Shown: one piece after another, positions 29,802-41,409 of the stretch
Numbering within the stretch: the stretch's first letter is position 1
How the letters are laid out: the number at the start of each line of letters is the position of its first letter
DNA from: Polyporus tsugae
Lineage: Eukaryota; Basidiomycota; Agaricomycetes; Polyporales; Polyporaceae
Direction: 5' to 3'
DNA length: 64,000 nt
Assembly (NCBI GenBank): GCA_024305745.1
Contig: JAHRBS010000013.1
Span: 2,046,001-2,110,000, forward strand
Notes under the pieces: generated by a model
What the model was told of the DNA's origin: nothing
Seen by the model: the letters and a program-made list of their open reading frames with translations, nothing else
Database searches by the model: none
Translations under genes and position numbers: made by a program

Positions 29802-32800
29802 ATGTACTCTCTAAGCAAAGCCGAGACTACCGCCGCCAAAGTAGTTCTGAGATACTTGAATTCCCAGCTCACCGAAAATTACGCCACTGCATCGGATTGG
29901 TTTGACCTGTATGGGGACGACGACAAGGAGTATGGAGAACGGAGTATGTATCCGTCGCTTCCCGTAATGTGCTCCGACTTACACGCATTTCCCAGGAAAC
30001 CTGTACGCCTGGGTCAGATATCACCATCGGCTGAGAGGAACGAATGGCGATACCGTCGAGTTCGAGTTCTCGAAGCCGACGCTTACCTTCATCTGCGATC
30101 ACGACGCATTGCTCCACATTGGGATCACGTCTATGTCTAAGATATCACAAGATGGGAGCCAGTCGTGAGTTTTCCACCCCATCCCGCAGTTCCCATCTAA
30201 CATACTCATCCGTTGCAGCCCTATGCAGGCAGAGGCCACCATGTCTTACCGCATTCCCACCGCCCGCCGCTCGATTGTGGGCAATGATATGAAAGTAGGC
30301 GACCATGAAAGCCGCATCCGCCTCTTAGTTTGCGACTTTGACAGTACGTCTGCCTTTTCCGCCACATTGCAGTCAATATTAGCTGATCTGGATCGTAGAC
30401 GCCACGTTCGTCGGGTCTAGAGGGATCACTGACAATTCCTTGCGGCGCGACATCGAACGCTACCTTATCTCCTACTTGAAGGTCCTTCAAGGCGGAGGCC
30501 ATCACGCCTTCTTCTTCCCCCCTGAGTTTGCAGAAGACGATTACCGCCCCGACGTCCACTTTTCACTTGCCGGCAGTCGCGCCGACCGAGTCCCACTCGA
30601 CAACATCTTTAGATGTACGGCAGAGATGATCAACGGTTACCTCTCCCTACTCTGGTACACATGCGCATTCATCGCTCGTGAGAGAGGACAACGCAGCCGC
30701 CCAGTCTGGGACAGATCCTCGTCGTTGGCCGGCTACAGCTCCTGGCTTTTCCCCGAGTGCGAGTCCAAGGACTGGCATGTGTCCCTGAAGTTCGGGGAAC
30801 CCACAGCGACTATCCTTTGCTCGCGTGAAGTTATCTTGCACTTCACCTTGACGGAGGTGAGGTTCTACGACGTTTCCGAGTTCTCGGAGGGTAGGGAGAT
30901 CGTCGAAAAGTATGTACCTATGTTATTATCTTGTCACCTCAAACTCATACTTTCTCCACACATAGGTCGGAGCCGGATTACCGGGATTGGGTCATTGCGT
31001 TGATCATAGATATCTCGGCATCCAAGACTGGCATTGGTATCAGGCCCGCAAGTGAGTGCGCTCGCAAGCTCAGACCGACACTCATATGCTTATGGTTGAC
31101 TAGGTGCACAGCACACCGCGGAGTTCACGGAGTATCACGAAGTCAGGGAGGAGCACACGTCCGCTTGCGAAGTGCTAACCCACTTCTTCGTCGAGCGATA
31201 CTTCAAGCTGGTCGCGGCGACGCGCCTAAAGTACCTATTCCGCAGGATCCACGCGGAACACCTCGACGTCAGCTCGTCCGGTATCGATATCGACGGGAGC
31301 TGGTGGATGCTCGAGCGCAACTCTGGCTTCGGCGCGCGTAGTCTCAGTAGCAAAGTCAAGCAGACGACAATGGAGGGCTTCGATGTGGTCATCGCTGTAT
31401 CGCAGACATCCATCAACGCACAGATCCTCCGGCTTTTCAAGATACACCAATCGACGCGTTGGACGCAAGGCGAGTCCTATGACATCGAGATCAAGGCGGT
31501 CACCGTCCGCTTGCTAGGCCTGGAAGAGGCGCCAGAGATGGACGAGACCCCGGCAGCGGAGGTCTCTCGAGACTCGGATGATGAAAGCACCCTAGACGGG
31601 ACCACGCCTACCAAGGGCCCGACACGCGTTTCTCGCGCGATCGTCACGATTCATGTCACGGAGGCGACATTGCAGGAGATCTTTACTGCCAAGCTGGTAC
31701 TGGAGTCAACGTGCGTGCTCTATCTGTTCGTCTGTGCTGCCGACTGACATCTTTCACAGTGCCGAACCACACACCTTCCGCGACTGTCAGCTGGCATTTG
31801 AGGTGGAGGTCAGAGATTGCGATCACTGGGATCTAGAACATCCCGACTACGATGCTCGCCCATACCCAGATCCCCCGACCAAGGATGGTGATGGCATCAA
31901 GAGGCGGGAGGACTACGTTCTTCGACACATCTACCTCGACCTCCGGAGTGCGTATATTCCAACTATCTTATAACCGCAAGCATATTGATCGTCCTACAGA
32001 TGCTCGCTTCGCTCCCGAGTACAGTCCGTGGGATGACAGGGAGTACAGCGACCCGGAGAAGATACGCGCACGCATGACCCTCGCAGAACATATCAAGGCC
32101 GACTACTTCTCCCAGCTCATTGCTTGTGGGATGCATATTCTCGCCAGTGTCCCCCTCTACAGCTTCGCCGCCGCCGCGGCATTCCATCGTCTCACCAGCA
32201 TGGCATACCGGACGTTCGCAGTCGACACGGCCGTGGCGGAAGGATTCACCAAGGAAGAGACGACAACGCGCTCGGAGCAGATCCTCTTCGTCCTCGGGAT
32301 GGTGGGCGGCAACCCTCTTCCTCCCGTCAGCTTCTTCAAGCCCTCCACGTCATGGCTTGTCCGCGGCCGCTTCTCGCACGGCACGCTCGCCATCTCCAGA
32401 CACGCGTTCCACAGCAGGCTGCTGGCGCTCCTCGCGCGCGTCAACGCGCTCACCACTCTCGAGCCAGTCTCCCGGAAGGACCACGTGAAGGTCAGCGCGG
32501 CCATTGTCCAGCAGTGGGCGAAGCACCCCGAGCGCCAGCGGGAGCTCTGCGAATGGACGCCTGTTGATGCGGACGAAGACATGCACTCGGACAGGTTTGA
32601 GTGGAGGTGGTTCCACGAGCGGCGCGTCCAGGAGCAAGGGTCCCGGTCGTCCATGAGGAGGGAATATCTCATACGCTGTGAGCGCTTCCTTTTTAATTTT
32701 CGTGCCGTTCGCTGAGCAGCGCGGATTTTGTGCTAGGTACAACACACAACGAGCTTGAGCTTCCGGACATCGCGACCCTCTCGAGCGGCTCTCTGGAGAT

Positions 32801-33603
32801 CAGAATGTCGGGTACGCTCAAGCTCGAGATCTCTAGCACGCACTCCTCGCATGCTTGGAGGTACGTCGGTCTCGCGCTCATTTCCGAATGCTAGCGCACT
32901 GTATGGTGATGGCGCGGATGCTTTCTAATAGCACCGAGTCCTCTGCGACCTGGAGTGTTGCTATCATCATCAAGACTTCCACCCGAGGCAACGTCGAGGT
33001 CGAGATCGAGGGGCTCGACGACATACAGCAGTCCCCGCCCAAGGCGTCCATCCGGCGCGGGAGCGCCAACATCCCGGACGCGCATGCGACTCTCCGCAAC
33101 CACCTCCTCAAGAAGGAAGACTTTAACGGCGTCCTGCGGGAGTTGAAGGAGCTCCAGGGCGATTGGAAATACTACTACCCCGCGTCCAGCCCATTCACGC
33201 TCTGCACCCCCGTGTCCAATCTTGATGGGGACCTCCTCTTTGAGCTGCGTCGCTCCCAGACCACGATGAAGCGGACGACTACGACAGCTAGATTTGAGCG
33301 GAGGACCCGCACGGGCGGTAGTGCGTCAACCCTGGCGGCCGACACTGTACATGTAGCGGCAGGTAAGACACCCGGACTGAATGTCTTATCTACTCCCTAA
33401 CTCATCTTCAGGTTGACGCAGCCCGGGCCGTGACTGTACCCAAGGTTCCAACCATTGAGATAAGCAAGTCGCCACCGTCACCGACTCTCTCGCCGTCGAC
33501 GACGCTCGTGCCGCCATCACCTCTCACTCTATCACCAAGTGCATCAACCCCACCATCGAAGCCAAAACGCATTGGTCTGTACGATTCGTCCGGTCGCTCC
33601 TGA
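29802..33603 (+). CDS. Array gene C: large uncharacterised protein (1,080 aa), four-gene tandem family
   Basis: Eleven exons: 29802-29943, 29996-30164, 30219-30343, 30399-30909, 30966-31051, 31104-31710, 31760-31947, 32000-32677, 32737-32860, 32932-33362 and 33422-33603. All family blocks are present: FICDHD, GNDMKVGD, GGHHAFFFPPEF, LWYTCAF, ILCSREV, GSWWMLE, EGFDVVIAVS, CQLAFEV, MHILASVPLY, EQILFVLGM, RFSHGTLAIS, ARVNALTTL, TTHNELELPD, YYYPASSPF and DLLFELRR. Exon 6 carries an Asp/Glu/Thr/Pro-rich insertion absent from B. The last intron must use the AG at 33420-33421; the AG nine bases earlier would give an immediate stop. Closest to gene D, including the 3' flank. Function unknown. Confidence 0.86.
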
Positions 33604-34504
33604 AACTAGGCAGTCCGTATCACCCATCCCGAATCATCTTCGTCTCCCGTCGTTGTACTGCTATCCTCCCTGCTGATCACAACCCATATGTTCGCCTTGT
33701 CTCCCAAGGCAGACGATTGATATATGACCTCTTATGGCTGTTGCCAAGTGTATGCACCAATGTCCTGTATGAAGCACCCCTCGTTTGCCAGAGCCAAGTA
33801 TGCATATGCAAGTGTGAACTGTCCAGTATATACGATATCAAATCCTCCATTTTATCCCACTGCATCCCCCCTCCCCCTTCTTCTCACTGCACATCTCCTG
33901 ACTACTAACGGAACGGTGACTGCCAACTTTCTGCCGGGGAATCAAATAGCGTATTCCAATTCGAAAATGGGTCTTTCCTGTTATCCTTCGTCCCAAGCCA
34001 AAGACCCGCTCCATGCGCATAGTATCGAGCCCGCGAAGCATTGACCCGTTATAAGACATGTACAGAAGCCGTCTGGGCCAGTGCGTAGCTCGCGTTTCAA
34101 GCGCCCAATCAACCGTATGCAGCCGAGTGGGCGGTTGCCAGTGGTTCACCGAACTTGTCCGCCATGGCCGCACTGGCCACTGGCAACTTGAACTTCTATG
34201 TAAGTACGCCGTAGCCCCTCCTCCCTCCCGGCGTGGCCTTATCAAAAGGCTGCCTAGATGGTGCGTTCAATATTAGACTCCATTCGGTATTGAACGCGTC
34301 TTAACTTAGCCGACAGTATTATGGCATGGTCGATTTAGATCAACCCTAGTATCAAGTCTTCTCATTCTCTGTGGGTTTCTTAGGGAGACGTGAATTGGAT
34401 CGCTGATGTTTGGGGAAAGTCACCAGGAAGATCGCACATTTCGAGGGGGAAGTCGACGACACGCAGCACAATCGGAACGTTGCCCGGTGGAACCTGCACG
34501 CCGT

Positions 34505-34575
34505 GTGGCATATCAACGCCTTGTGGCATATCAACGTCGTGTGGCATATCAACGACGTCGTGTGGCATATCAACG
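34505..34575. repeat. 18-bp minisatellite, four copies
   Basis: GTGGCATATCAACG occurs at 34505, 34523, 34541 and 34562, i.e. at steps of 18, 18 and 21 bp, each followed by a short variable linker (CCTT, TCGT, ACGTCGT). The steps are all multiples of three and frames stay open on both strands, so a coding relic is possible, but no start, homolog or splice evidence supports a gene. Confidence 0.8.
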
Positions 34576-35055
34576 CTTTTTTGCATGCTGGCGTTGAGAA
34601 CCGTCGTCGCGCCAGTTGGTCGGTTGACTCGGTTCAACGTTCAGCACTCGTTGTGGTCGTAACCTAACCAGCTGAGCATCCGGCTTTTCGAAACAGGTTA
34701 TATCCAATTCTTCAAGATGCGTCAGTGTTCGACATTCAGAGCTGCTGTGCGTTAGATTTACACTTGTGAGAATAATCGTTCCTGATGACCTCCGTAGTAC
34801 ACTTCAGAGTTGGTCACGGAAGTCGGTGACGGAGGTTTGCAAAGGGGCTGTGATAGCTTCACTTTCTCTGCCTGGTGAACCACGGTCTTGTGACATCGCT
34901 GTATGACCAGCACGCTGCTTTGTGCCACCATGTGGTGAATGGGGTGACCCACACTGACGTCTATTGCGTCCGTCATTAAGGGTTATCCACCGTCCTCGTT
35001 CCTCAAAACTTCTGGGGTGTAGAGTGCCCTAGAGCCACCAACCTTGTGGGTCAGT

Positions 35056-35067
35056 GATATATATACT
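35056..35067 (+). promoter_or_regulatory. TATA box of array gene D
   Basis: GATATATATACTC lies about 90 bp before the gene D start codon, matching the position of the TATA-like elements of genes A and B. Confidence 0.45.
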
Positions 35068-35152
35068 CAAAAACTGATGCTTGACTCAGCCTCAGGCTAC
35101 TTCCGCAGATCTCCCAACATCCACGCTCTCTCCCTGTTTTCGTATCAACGCC

Positions 35153-38100
35153 ATGACTGACGCTGCGTCAGACCTAATTTCTCCTCCCCCTCTTCGAAAC
35201 CCCAATGCTACAGCCGCCAGAGCCGCCGTGCTGTATCTCAATTCTCAGCTCTCAGCCAATCATCGCATTGCCCAACTCCGCTTATCCTCACGCCAGGCGA
35301 GGAACCAGTCGCCGGAGGAATACAGTAAGTAATGGATGTATTGAGACAGTACTAGTGTATGGTCATCTCAATCGGCTGGCAGGGAATTCTTATGCGTGGG
35401 CCACGTACCGTTCCCGCGAAAGAGGAGGTCTCCCAGACCTCAGGCTTGATTTCACGTTTGGCATACCCTATCTATTCTTCATCTGTGATCACGACGCCAT
35501 CCTGGTGCTCGACGTGGTTTCCGTGCGTCCTGTCTCACAATCTCAAGGGGAGCCGTGGGATGGAGAGTATGTGATCCCATCTTTTCGATCTCTAAACAGC
35601 TACTCAGGCAGTACTTCCACAGGCTGAATCGCTTCCAGCTATCTTTCCGTGTCACCACGGAGAGGCGAACTATCCTGGGTAATGATATCAAGATCGGAGA
35701 TCACGGTAGCCGCATCCAAATCCTGGTATTCGATTTTGAGCGTAGGTACTGTTCTTTGTAGACTTCTCACCCTTTGCTAAGCAGCAGTTTGTAGATGCGC
35801 AGCTTTTGCAGCTGCCCGAGAGTCCTTCCAGAATCATGTGAGAAAGCACGGTCTCGAGCAGCACCTAGCTTCGTACTTCAAGGCGCTTCAAGTCGGAGGA
35901 CACCATGTTTTGCTACTCCCACCCGAGTTTGATGGGAGCGATCTCCACCGCTCTACCGCACGCCTCTCTCTCTCCGACATGGAGGAAGTTGAAATGGTAC
36001 CAGTGCTGGACGAGATCAAGGGGTTCACCACCAGTATGATTGACGGGTACCTGACGCTCCTCTGGTACACATGTGCTTTCATAGCTCGCGAGAAGGGGGA
36101 GGGCGCAGACTGGGACGACAACACTTCCTTGGCTCAATACGACACCCGGTACGACGCCGACTCTTACAAAGATACCTGGCGCTTCGCTTTCAAATGCACG
36201 CCTCTGAGGGTAACGATTCTCTGTGCGCGAGAGGTCATCCTGCGCTTCAAGCTATCCGAAGTCCTCTTCTACTCTGCGAGGGGAAATCATCAAGATTTCG
36301 AGGAATCGTGCGTCTCTTTGTCGTCGTGTATTGGTGTCGATAACAAAGTGACGGAGTTTCATACAGACGGGGGCCGGATTATCATGACAGGGATTCGGAG
36401 ATCGCGCTGATCGTGAACATCGACACGAAAACTTCGGAAGGTGTGAGAATTGACCCTCAGAGTCATAGTACGTGCCTTGCTATACACAAACCACCGCCTT
36501 CCGTCAAGCTCAATGCCTACAGATCCAATTTTTCCCTCGGAGCATTTGAAGCACACTACAACCTTCCAAGACGAGAACTACGAGAACGCCTACAACAGGC
36601 TCACTATGTTTTTCGTGAAGAGCTATTTCAAACTCGTAGCGGCGACACGGCTGCAATACCTTTGCAAGAGGATGTATGAGGAGTACCACTCGTCGTTCAG
36701 GGTGACGACGACTCTCGATGCAGACAGCAGCTGGTGGGCGCTCGAGCAGGACTCCGGGACGAATGTCAACGTTCTGGCTGCGGCTGTCAAGCACACGAAG
36801 ATGGGCGGCTTCGACATCGTTGTCGCCATTTCTCGGTCGTCCATCAATGCACAGTTCCTTCGTTTCTTCAAGAACGACGATTCGTTGAGATTGATGGAAG
36901 GAGACAGGTTCAAGATCGATATCAAGGCGATAACTGTGCAATTGGTGGATTCGGAGGGTCCAAAGGCTGCAGACGACGACGGTGACGACGACTACAACGA
37001 AGACGACGACGACAACGACGACAACGACGACAACGACGATGATGATGGGAGAAACCTTGGAGCGCGGCATGTGGACAGGACATCTCGTCAAGTTCAAACT
37101 GGCGCTCACCACGATCGTGTGGTCAATACTGTCCATGTACTGGGTGGCACTTTCGGTTTGTCGATGAACTTTCCCAAGCTCGAAGTCATAGAGAGGTGAG
37201 TATTTAGGTTTCTGGCTTGGGCTGAATTCAAATATCTGAATTGACGTGTGTTCTCTGCGTTTAAAGCGAAATGGATTACTTGGGAGAATGTCGCTCGCCT
37301 TCGAAGTGGAACTTTGGGAAGAGCTAGTCCGGGAGAACGATGGCAACTACCCGAAGGCAGGGGGCCATCCCGAGCTCCGGCGTATCTTCCTGGACCTACG
37401 CAGTGAGTCGACTGCGCTCTTTCGTGTGGTCTGCCTTTCCGGGATTTGCGTGTCTGATATGCTCAACAGATGCCCAGTTCTCCTTACAACACAGCGTTCT
37501 CCACCATGAAGAGTATAGCAATGTGACGAGGCTCCACAAACTCGCAGCGTTGGTCCACTGCATCAAGACGGAGTGCTTCAAAAAACTCAAGCGAGGCGGG
37601 GCAGATACCGTCTCTTTCATCCCTATTTACGACTGCAACGCTTCTTCGTTCTACAAATTCACCAGCATGACGTTCCGCACCTACACCACCGACGACGATG
37701 TCACGGCCACGCGCTCGGACCAGATGCTCTTTTTCTTGGGCATGACCGGCGACCGTCCTCTCCCCCCGGTCTCAAAGTTCGTGCCCTCGGGGCGATGGCT
37801 CCTCCCCGACCGGTTCTCCCATGGGTTGCTCGCCGTCTCTGGGAACGCGTTCCGCACCAGACTCCGAACCCTGCTCGCTCGCGTCAACGCCATCACGACC
37901 TTGGTTCCCGCCTCTACGTCTAGTTACATCGGGGACCAGCCCATGGTGCAGCTATGGCACAAGCACCCAGAACGCAAGACTCTGCTCTGCAAATGGTCAC
38001 CCGTGGGCGGGGACAACGTCAACTCCACCGAGTTCGAATGGAACCACAAGCAGCACCAACGAGTGGAGGAGGAAAGCACCCTGTCGAATACGAATTGGGC

Positions 38101-39211
38101 TACGAACATCTACTGTGCGTCTCCATGCAATTCCTTAGTGCCTCTAACACCGTAGAGCAACTGGCTAACTTCGCCGCTTCCTAGGCACTACTCACAACCG
38201 CCTCGAACTGCCGGACATCTCCACGCTCTCCGACGCAAGTTGGTGATCAGGATGTCGGGCGACCTGCGCCTGCGCATGCAGAACGCACGGAGCAACGAAT
38301 CGGTGAGGTGAGTCAGTCCCACTCGCCGATTGTGACAGTCTCCCGACCAACTTGAATATCTCGCATATCTAGCGTGGAGTCAACTGCAACTTGGAGCGTC
38401 ACCATCACCCTCAAGACCTCTACCAAAGGCGATGTGGAGGTCGACATTGAGTGGACCGACAACTATCCGACGGCCCCCAAGAAGCCGACCCGGGGGAGTA
38501 CGCACATCTCCTAGGTGCGGGCCGAGGCAACGCTCAAGCAGCACCTGCCGAAGCGGAGTGCCTTCGACAAGGTCCTGCAGGAGCTCAAGGAGCTCCAGGG
38601 TGACTGGAGGTACTACTACCCTGCCGCGAGCTCGTTCACGCTTTGCACACCCACGTTCAACCTCGACGGCGACCTCCTCTTTGAGCTCCGCCGCTCCCCG
38701 TCGCAGACGGTGCCCACTTGGCAGCCCCTCCTCACGTCTCGCCGAGGCCAAGCTCTCTCGAGACGTGTACACGTTGCAGCAGGGTACACGGCAGGCAAGC
38801 AAGGGGCCAGACAGGGGTCCGACGGACGAGGAGGACGGTGAGCAACCAGTCTAGGAGGGTTAGCTTGGCTTGGCTAAGGGTCGAGTAGTGGCAATGATGA
38901 GGACCGCCAACCCCACAGCGCCCGAGCCCGAGCGACCTCGAAAGGTGGATCGAATCGCCACACCATCAGGCAATACCACACACCTGATAGACGACACAAC
39001 CCTCCCAGCACACGACACATCGCCTTCCACGAACGACACATCGCCAATCATGACTGTTCCGGCACCCCCTCCAGAACGTACAGCATCACAGACAAGTAGC
39101 TCGGCACCGTCACCATCTCCCCCCTGGTCGCCAACTCTCGTAGTACCATTGACTCGCCCGTCGACTCCCGCGAGGCGGCGCATCGGCATGTACATTTCCC
39201 GTCGCTCCCGA
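35153..39211 (+). pseudogene. Array gene D: decayed fourth copy of the tandem family
   Basis: Exons homologous to A-C: 35153-35324, 35383-35566, 35608-35741 (or 35745), 35795-36307, 36367-36467, 36523-37195, 37267-37402, 37470-38114, 38185-38307, 38373 to about 38780, and a last exon ending near 39211. The N-terminal half is intact and conserved (FICDHD, GNDIKIGD, LWYTCAF, ILCAREV, GFDIVVAIS). Lesions: one base missing near 37293 (frame shift before LAFEV, early stop TAG about 30 nt later); one base missing near 38240, making exon 9 123 nt instead of 124 and giving an in-frame TGA; an in-frame TAG at 38512-38514; and the final stop changed from TGA to CGA at 39209-39211. The exon 3/4 junction is also out of frame unless a donor 4 bp downstream is used. 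Exon 6 carries an Asp/Asn-rich tract near 36,970-37,050. It may still make a protein of about 650 residues. Confidence 0.85.
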
Positions 39212-39411
39212 AACTCGACAACCCCCACACGTTGTGCATCCCGATTCGCCTTCGTCGCCGCCCATCGTTGTATCACCATCTTGACTGCTACTCTCAACCA
39301 CCCCCTGAAAACCCACGCACGGCTGATGTATGCATCCAAGTCTTGTATAACGCACCCTTTCGCTTGTAACGAAAAACGCAATTGTCTAGTATCTACGCCG
39401 TCAAAGCGTCT

Positions 39412-40916
39412 TTATGCGTGCCTTCTCCTTCTCCTGGATGACCCGCTTCGCATGTACATCTGTAACGGATCGATTGGGTCAACAGTTCGCAACACCCACA
39501 AGAGACGAGCCCTACCTCTCCGCTTCACCCACGCCTCGACAGAGATGCCCGCGAAGACGACGCCCGTGCCGAGCCACTGCCCGGGCGTGAGCTTGTGGTT
39601 GTATACCACGACGGAGAGCAGCATCGTGAACAGCTTCCGCGTCAGCGTGATCGTGCTATACCGTGCCGTAGTTTCGTCAGCCTCACGGACAACCGCAAGC
39701 CTAAAAAAATATGGAAACGTACACAAGCGTGAGCGACCCGAAGTGCTGCAGTGTCTCGAAGATGAACAGCTGGCCGAGCGCGCCGGTGAGCGCGAACTGC
39801 GCGAGGGGCACGACGATGGACGGGTGCGTCCGGATGAACGTGAGCGCCGCCTCCAGCTCCGTGCCCGACGCCGCAGGGTGGAGCACGGGGATGCGGGGCA
39901 GCGGGAGGACGGAGATGACGGACGTGAGCGCAGTGCAGAAGACGTTAATCCAGAACATCATCTGCTGGCCCGAGACCTTGTAGCGCGCGAAGATCTCGTC
40001 CTGGGTCGAGTTCGTCGCGCCGTCGATGAGGAGGTTGATGAGGAGGTACGTGATGCCGATGAGCTGCGCGTACGCCGAGAGCTCTCCGTTCCCGTTCGCC
40101 CCGTTCTTCGCGGACTTGGCCTTGCTGGGCTTCTCGTTGCCGAAGCCCATGAACATGGTGATGCCGAGCGTGACCATCGCGACGACGAGGTACTTGTGGC
40201 GCGCGAACTTGCGGCGGTAGAGGAGGACGTTCATGATCATGACTGGCACGAGCTTGCACGACTTGCCGAGGACCATCGCGGGGTAGGTGATGTACGAGAG
40301 CGCAGCAAAGCCGAAGGGCGCGGCAGAGGTGATGAAAACGGCGCACTGAAAGTAGCGGAGGAGGAGCGAGCGGGTGTCGAACCGGGTATCGGGCTTGTCA
40401 TGGGTATGGCTGTGGCCGTTCACCTTCGCGTGTCCGTTTGCAGCGACGTTTCCGTTAGCTTTACCGTTCGCAGAACCGTTCGCGGTGCCGTTGGAGATGG
40501 GTTTGGGGGCGCCGGAGAGGCCAAGTGTTTGGTGAAGAGTCTGGCCAGACTTCCGGCGAAGGAGTATGTAGCATAGCGCGGCGAGTGCGCTGAGGAAACT
40601 TTGGCATGTTCCCAGGAAGAGGGGCGAGTTGAACTTCTCAGAGGAAGTGCCGTCTATGTGCTGGAAGGGAACGGATACTTAGGGGCGTGTGAGTTGGCCT
40701 ATTCGTAGCAAAAATCCTGCGTGGGTAAACGTACGTCGTTCTTGGGCAATTGCCCATAGCTGTGGTGGGTTTCAGGGAATGCTATGACTTGATAAATGCG
40801 CGACTCACAAGAAACATAGAGTAGACTCCTCCGATACATGATCCTAACCTGCATACGTTCGCTTAAATCAGCGGCCCGAGAACATGTTCTGGGTTTTGGT
40901 ACCTTAGATATGTCAT
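39412..40916 (-). CDS. HUT1: UDP-galactose/nucleotide-sugar transporter (Hut1-type)
   Basis: Five exons, complement of 39412-39655, 39723-40653, 40735-40759, 40809-40848 and 40903-40916, give 417 residues in frame. The family pattern is clear: [71 protein letters not shown] and [10 protein letters not shown]. Hut1/SLC35B1 proteins are multi-helix ER/Golgi membrane transporters; yeast Hut1 moves UDP-galactose, animal SLC35B1 is an ATP/ADP or UDP-sugar exchanger. A Gly/Asn/Ala-Asn-Gly repeat tract (residues about 70-100) is an odd hydrophilic insert between the first helices. The C-terminus ends with a run of five Arg. The first three coding exons are only 14, 40 and 25 nt. Confidence 0.93.
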
Positions 40917-41409
40917 CGTGGTCGCTGGAAGGGCTGCTGGGTGGGTATTGCGGACACTCTACGCCTTTCCCGGGTATTAAGAATGATGAAAGGAAGTAGA
41001 AAGAGAATAAGTTATAGTGAACAGCGAAAGACGGAGCGGACAGTGCAACGGATGGGATGAGGTCGGAGAATACGTGGAACGTCCCCAACAGCCGCTCATC
41101 CTGCCACATCACTCTCACAACCGGGCCGCCTCTTGCCTAAAACGGCCCGGGCCACCTTGAGGCTGCGCTGAACCAGGAACGTTCATGAATTCTAATCTCT
41201 GCTCAATTTCCATTTCATGATTTAACATACGCGAGGACAAAGATATATGGACCGAGATTCTCTTTTCCCCAGTTGATCGTCATACCGCCCATCTCTCGCA
41301 CCACGAGACGTCCGAACATGACGAACCGTCGACAGACACTCCATTGCAAACATACATCCTATGTGGGTCCAATCCGTACGATATGTCATGAGTCGACACA
41401 CCCTGCATG
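40917..41409. other. Spacer between HUT1 and GMC oxidoreductase 1
   Basis: 493 bp holding the HUT1 promoter and the 3' end of the GMC gene, both minus strand. No other gene is seen. Confidence 0.4.

Larger units (their letters stand above)
33604..35152. other. Spacer between array genes C and D
   Basis: 1.55 kb. The first part, up to about 33,830, aligns by eye with the sequence downstream of the lost stop codon of gene D (39,212-39,400). A short tandem repeat sits at 34,505-34,575. No gene is supportable. Confidence 0.5.

Noticed and set aside
34380..34667. Small gene over the minisatellite
   Set aside because: Both strands are open only because the repeat step is a multiple of three; there is no splice, start or homology support.
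37267..37402. Reading gene D exon 7 in the second frame as a normal exon without a lesion
   Set aside because: The preceding exon ends in phase 2 and only one AG is available, so this frame cannot be reached; the paralogs show the same residues split over two frames.
38870..40576. 568-codon plus-strand frame as an independent gene
   Set aside because: Its first part is the homolog of the array C-terminal tail, and the rest is antisense to HUT1 with codon content explained by GC-rich third positions.
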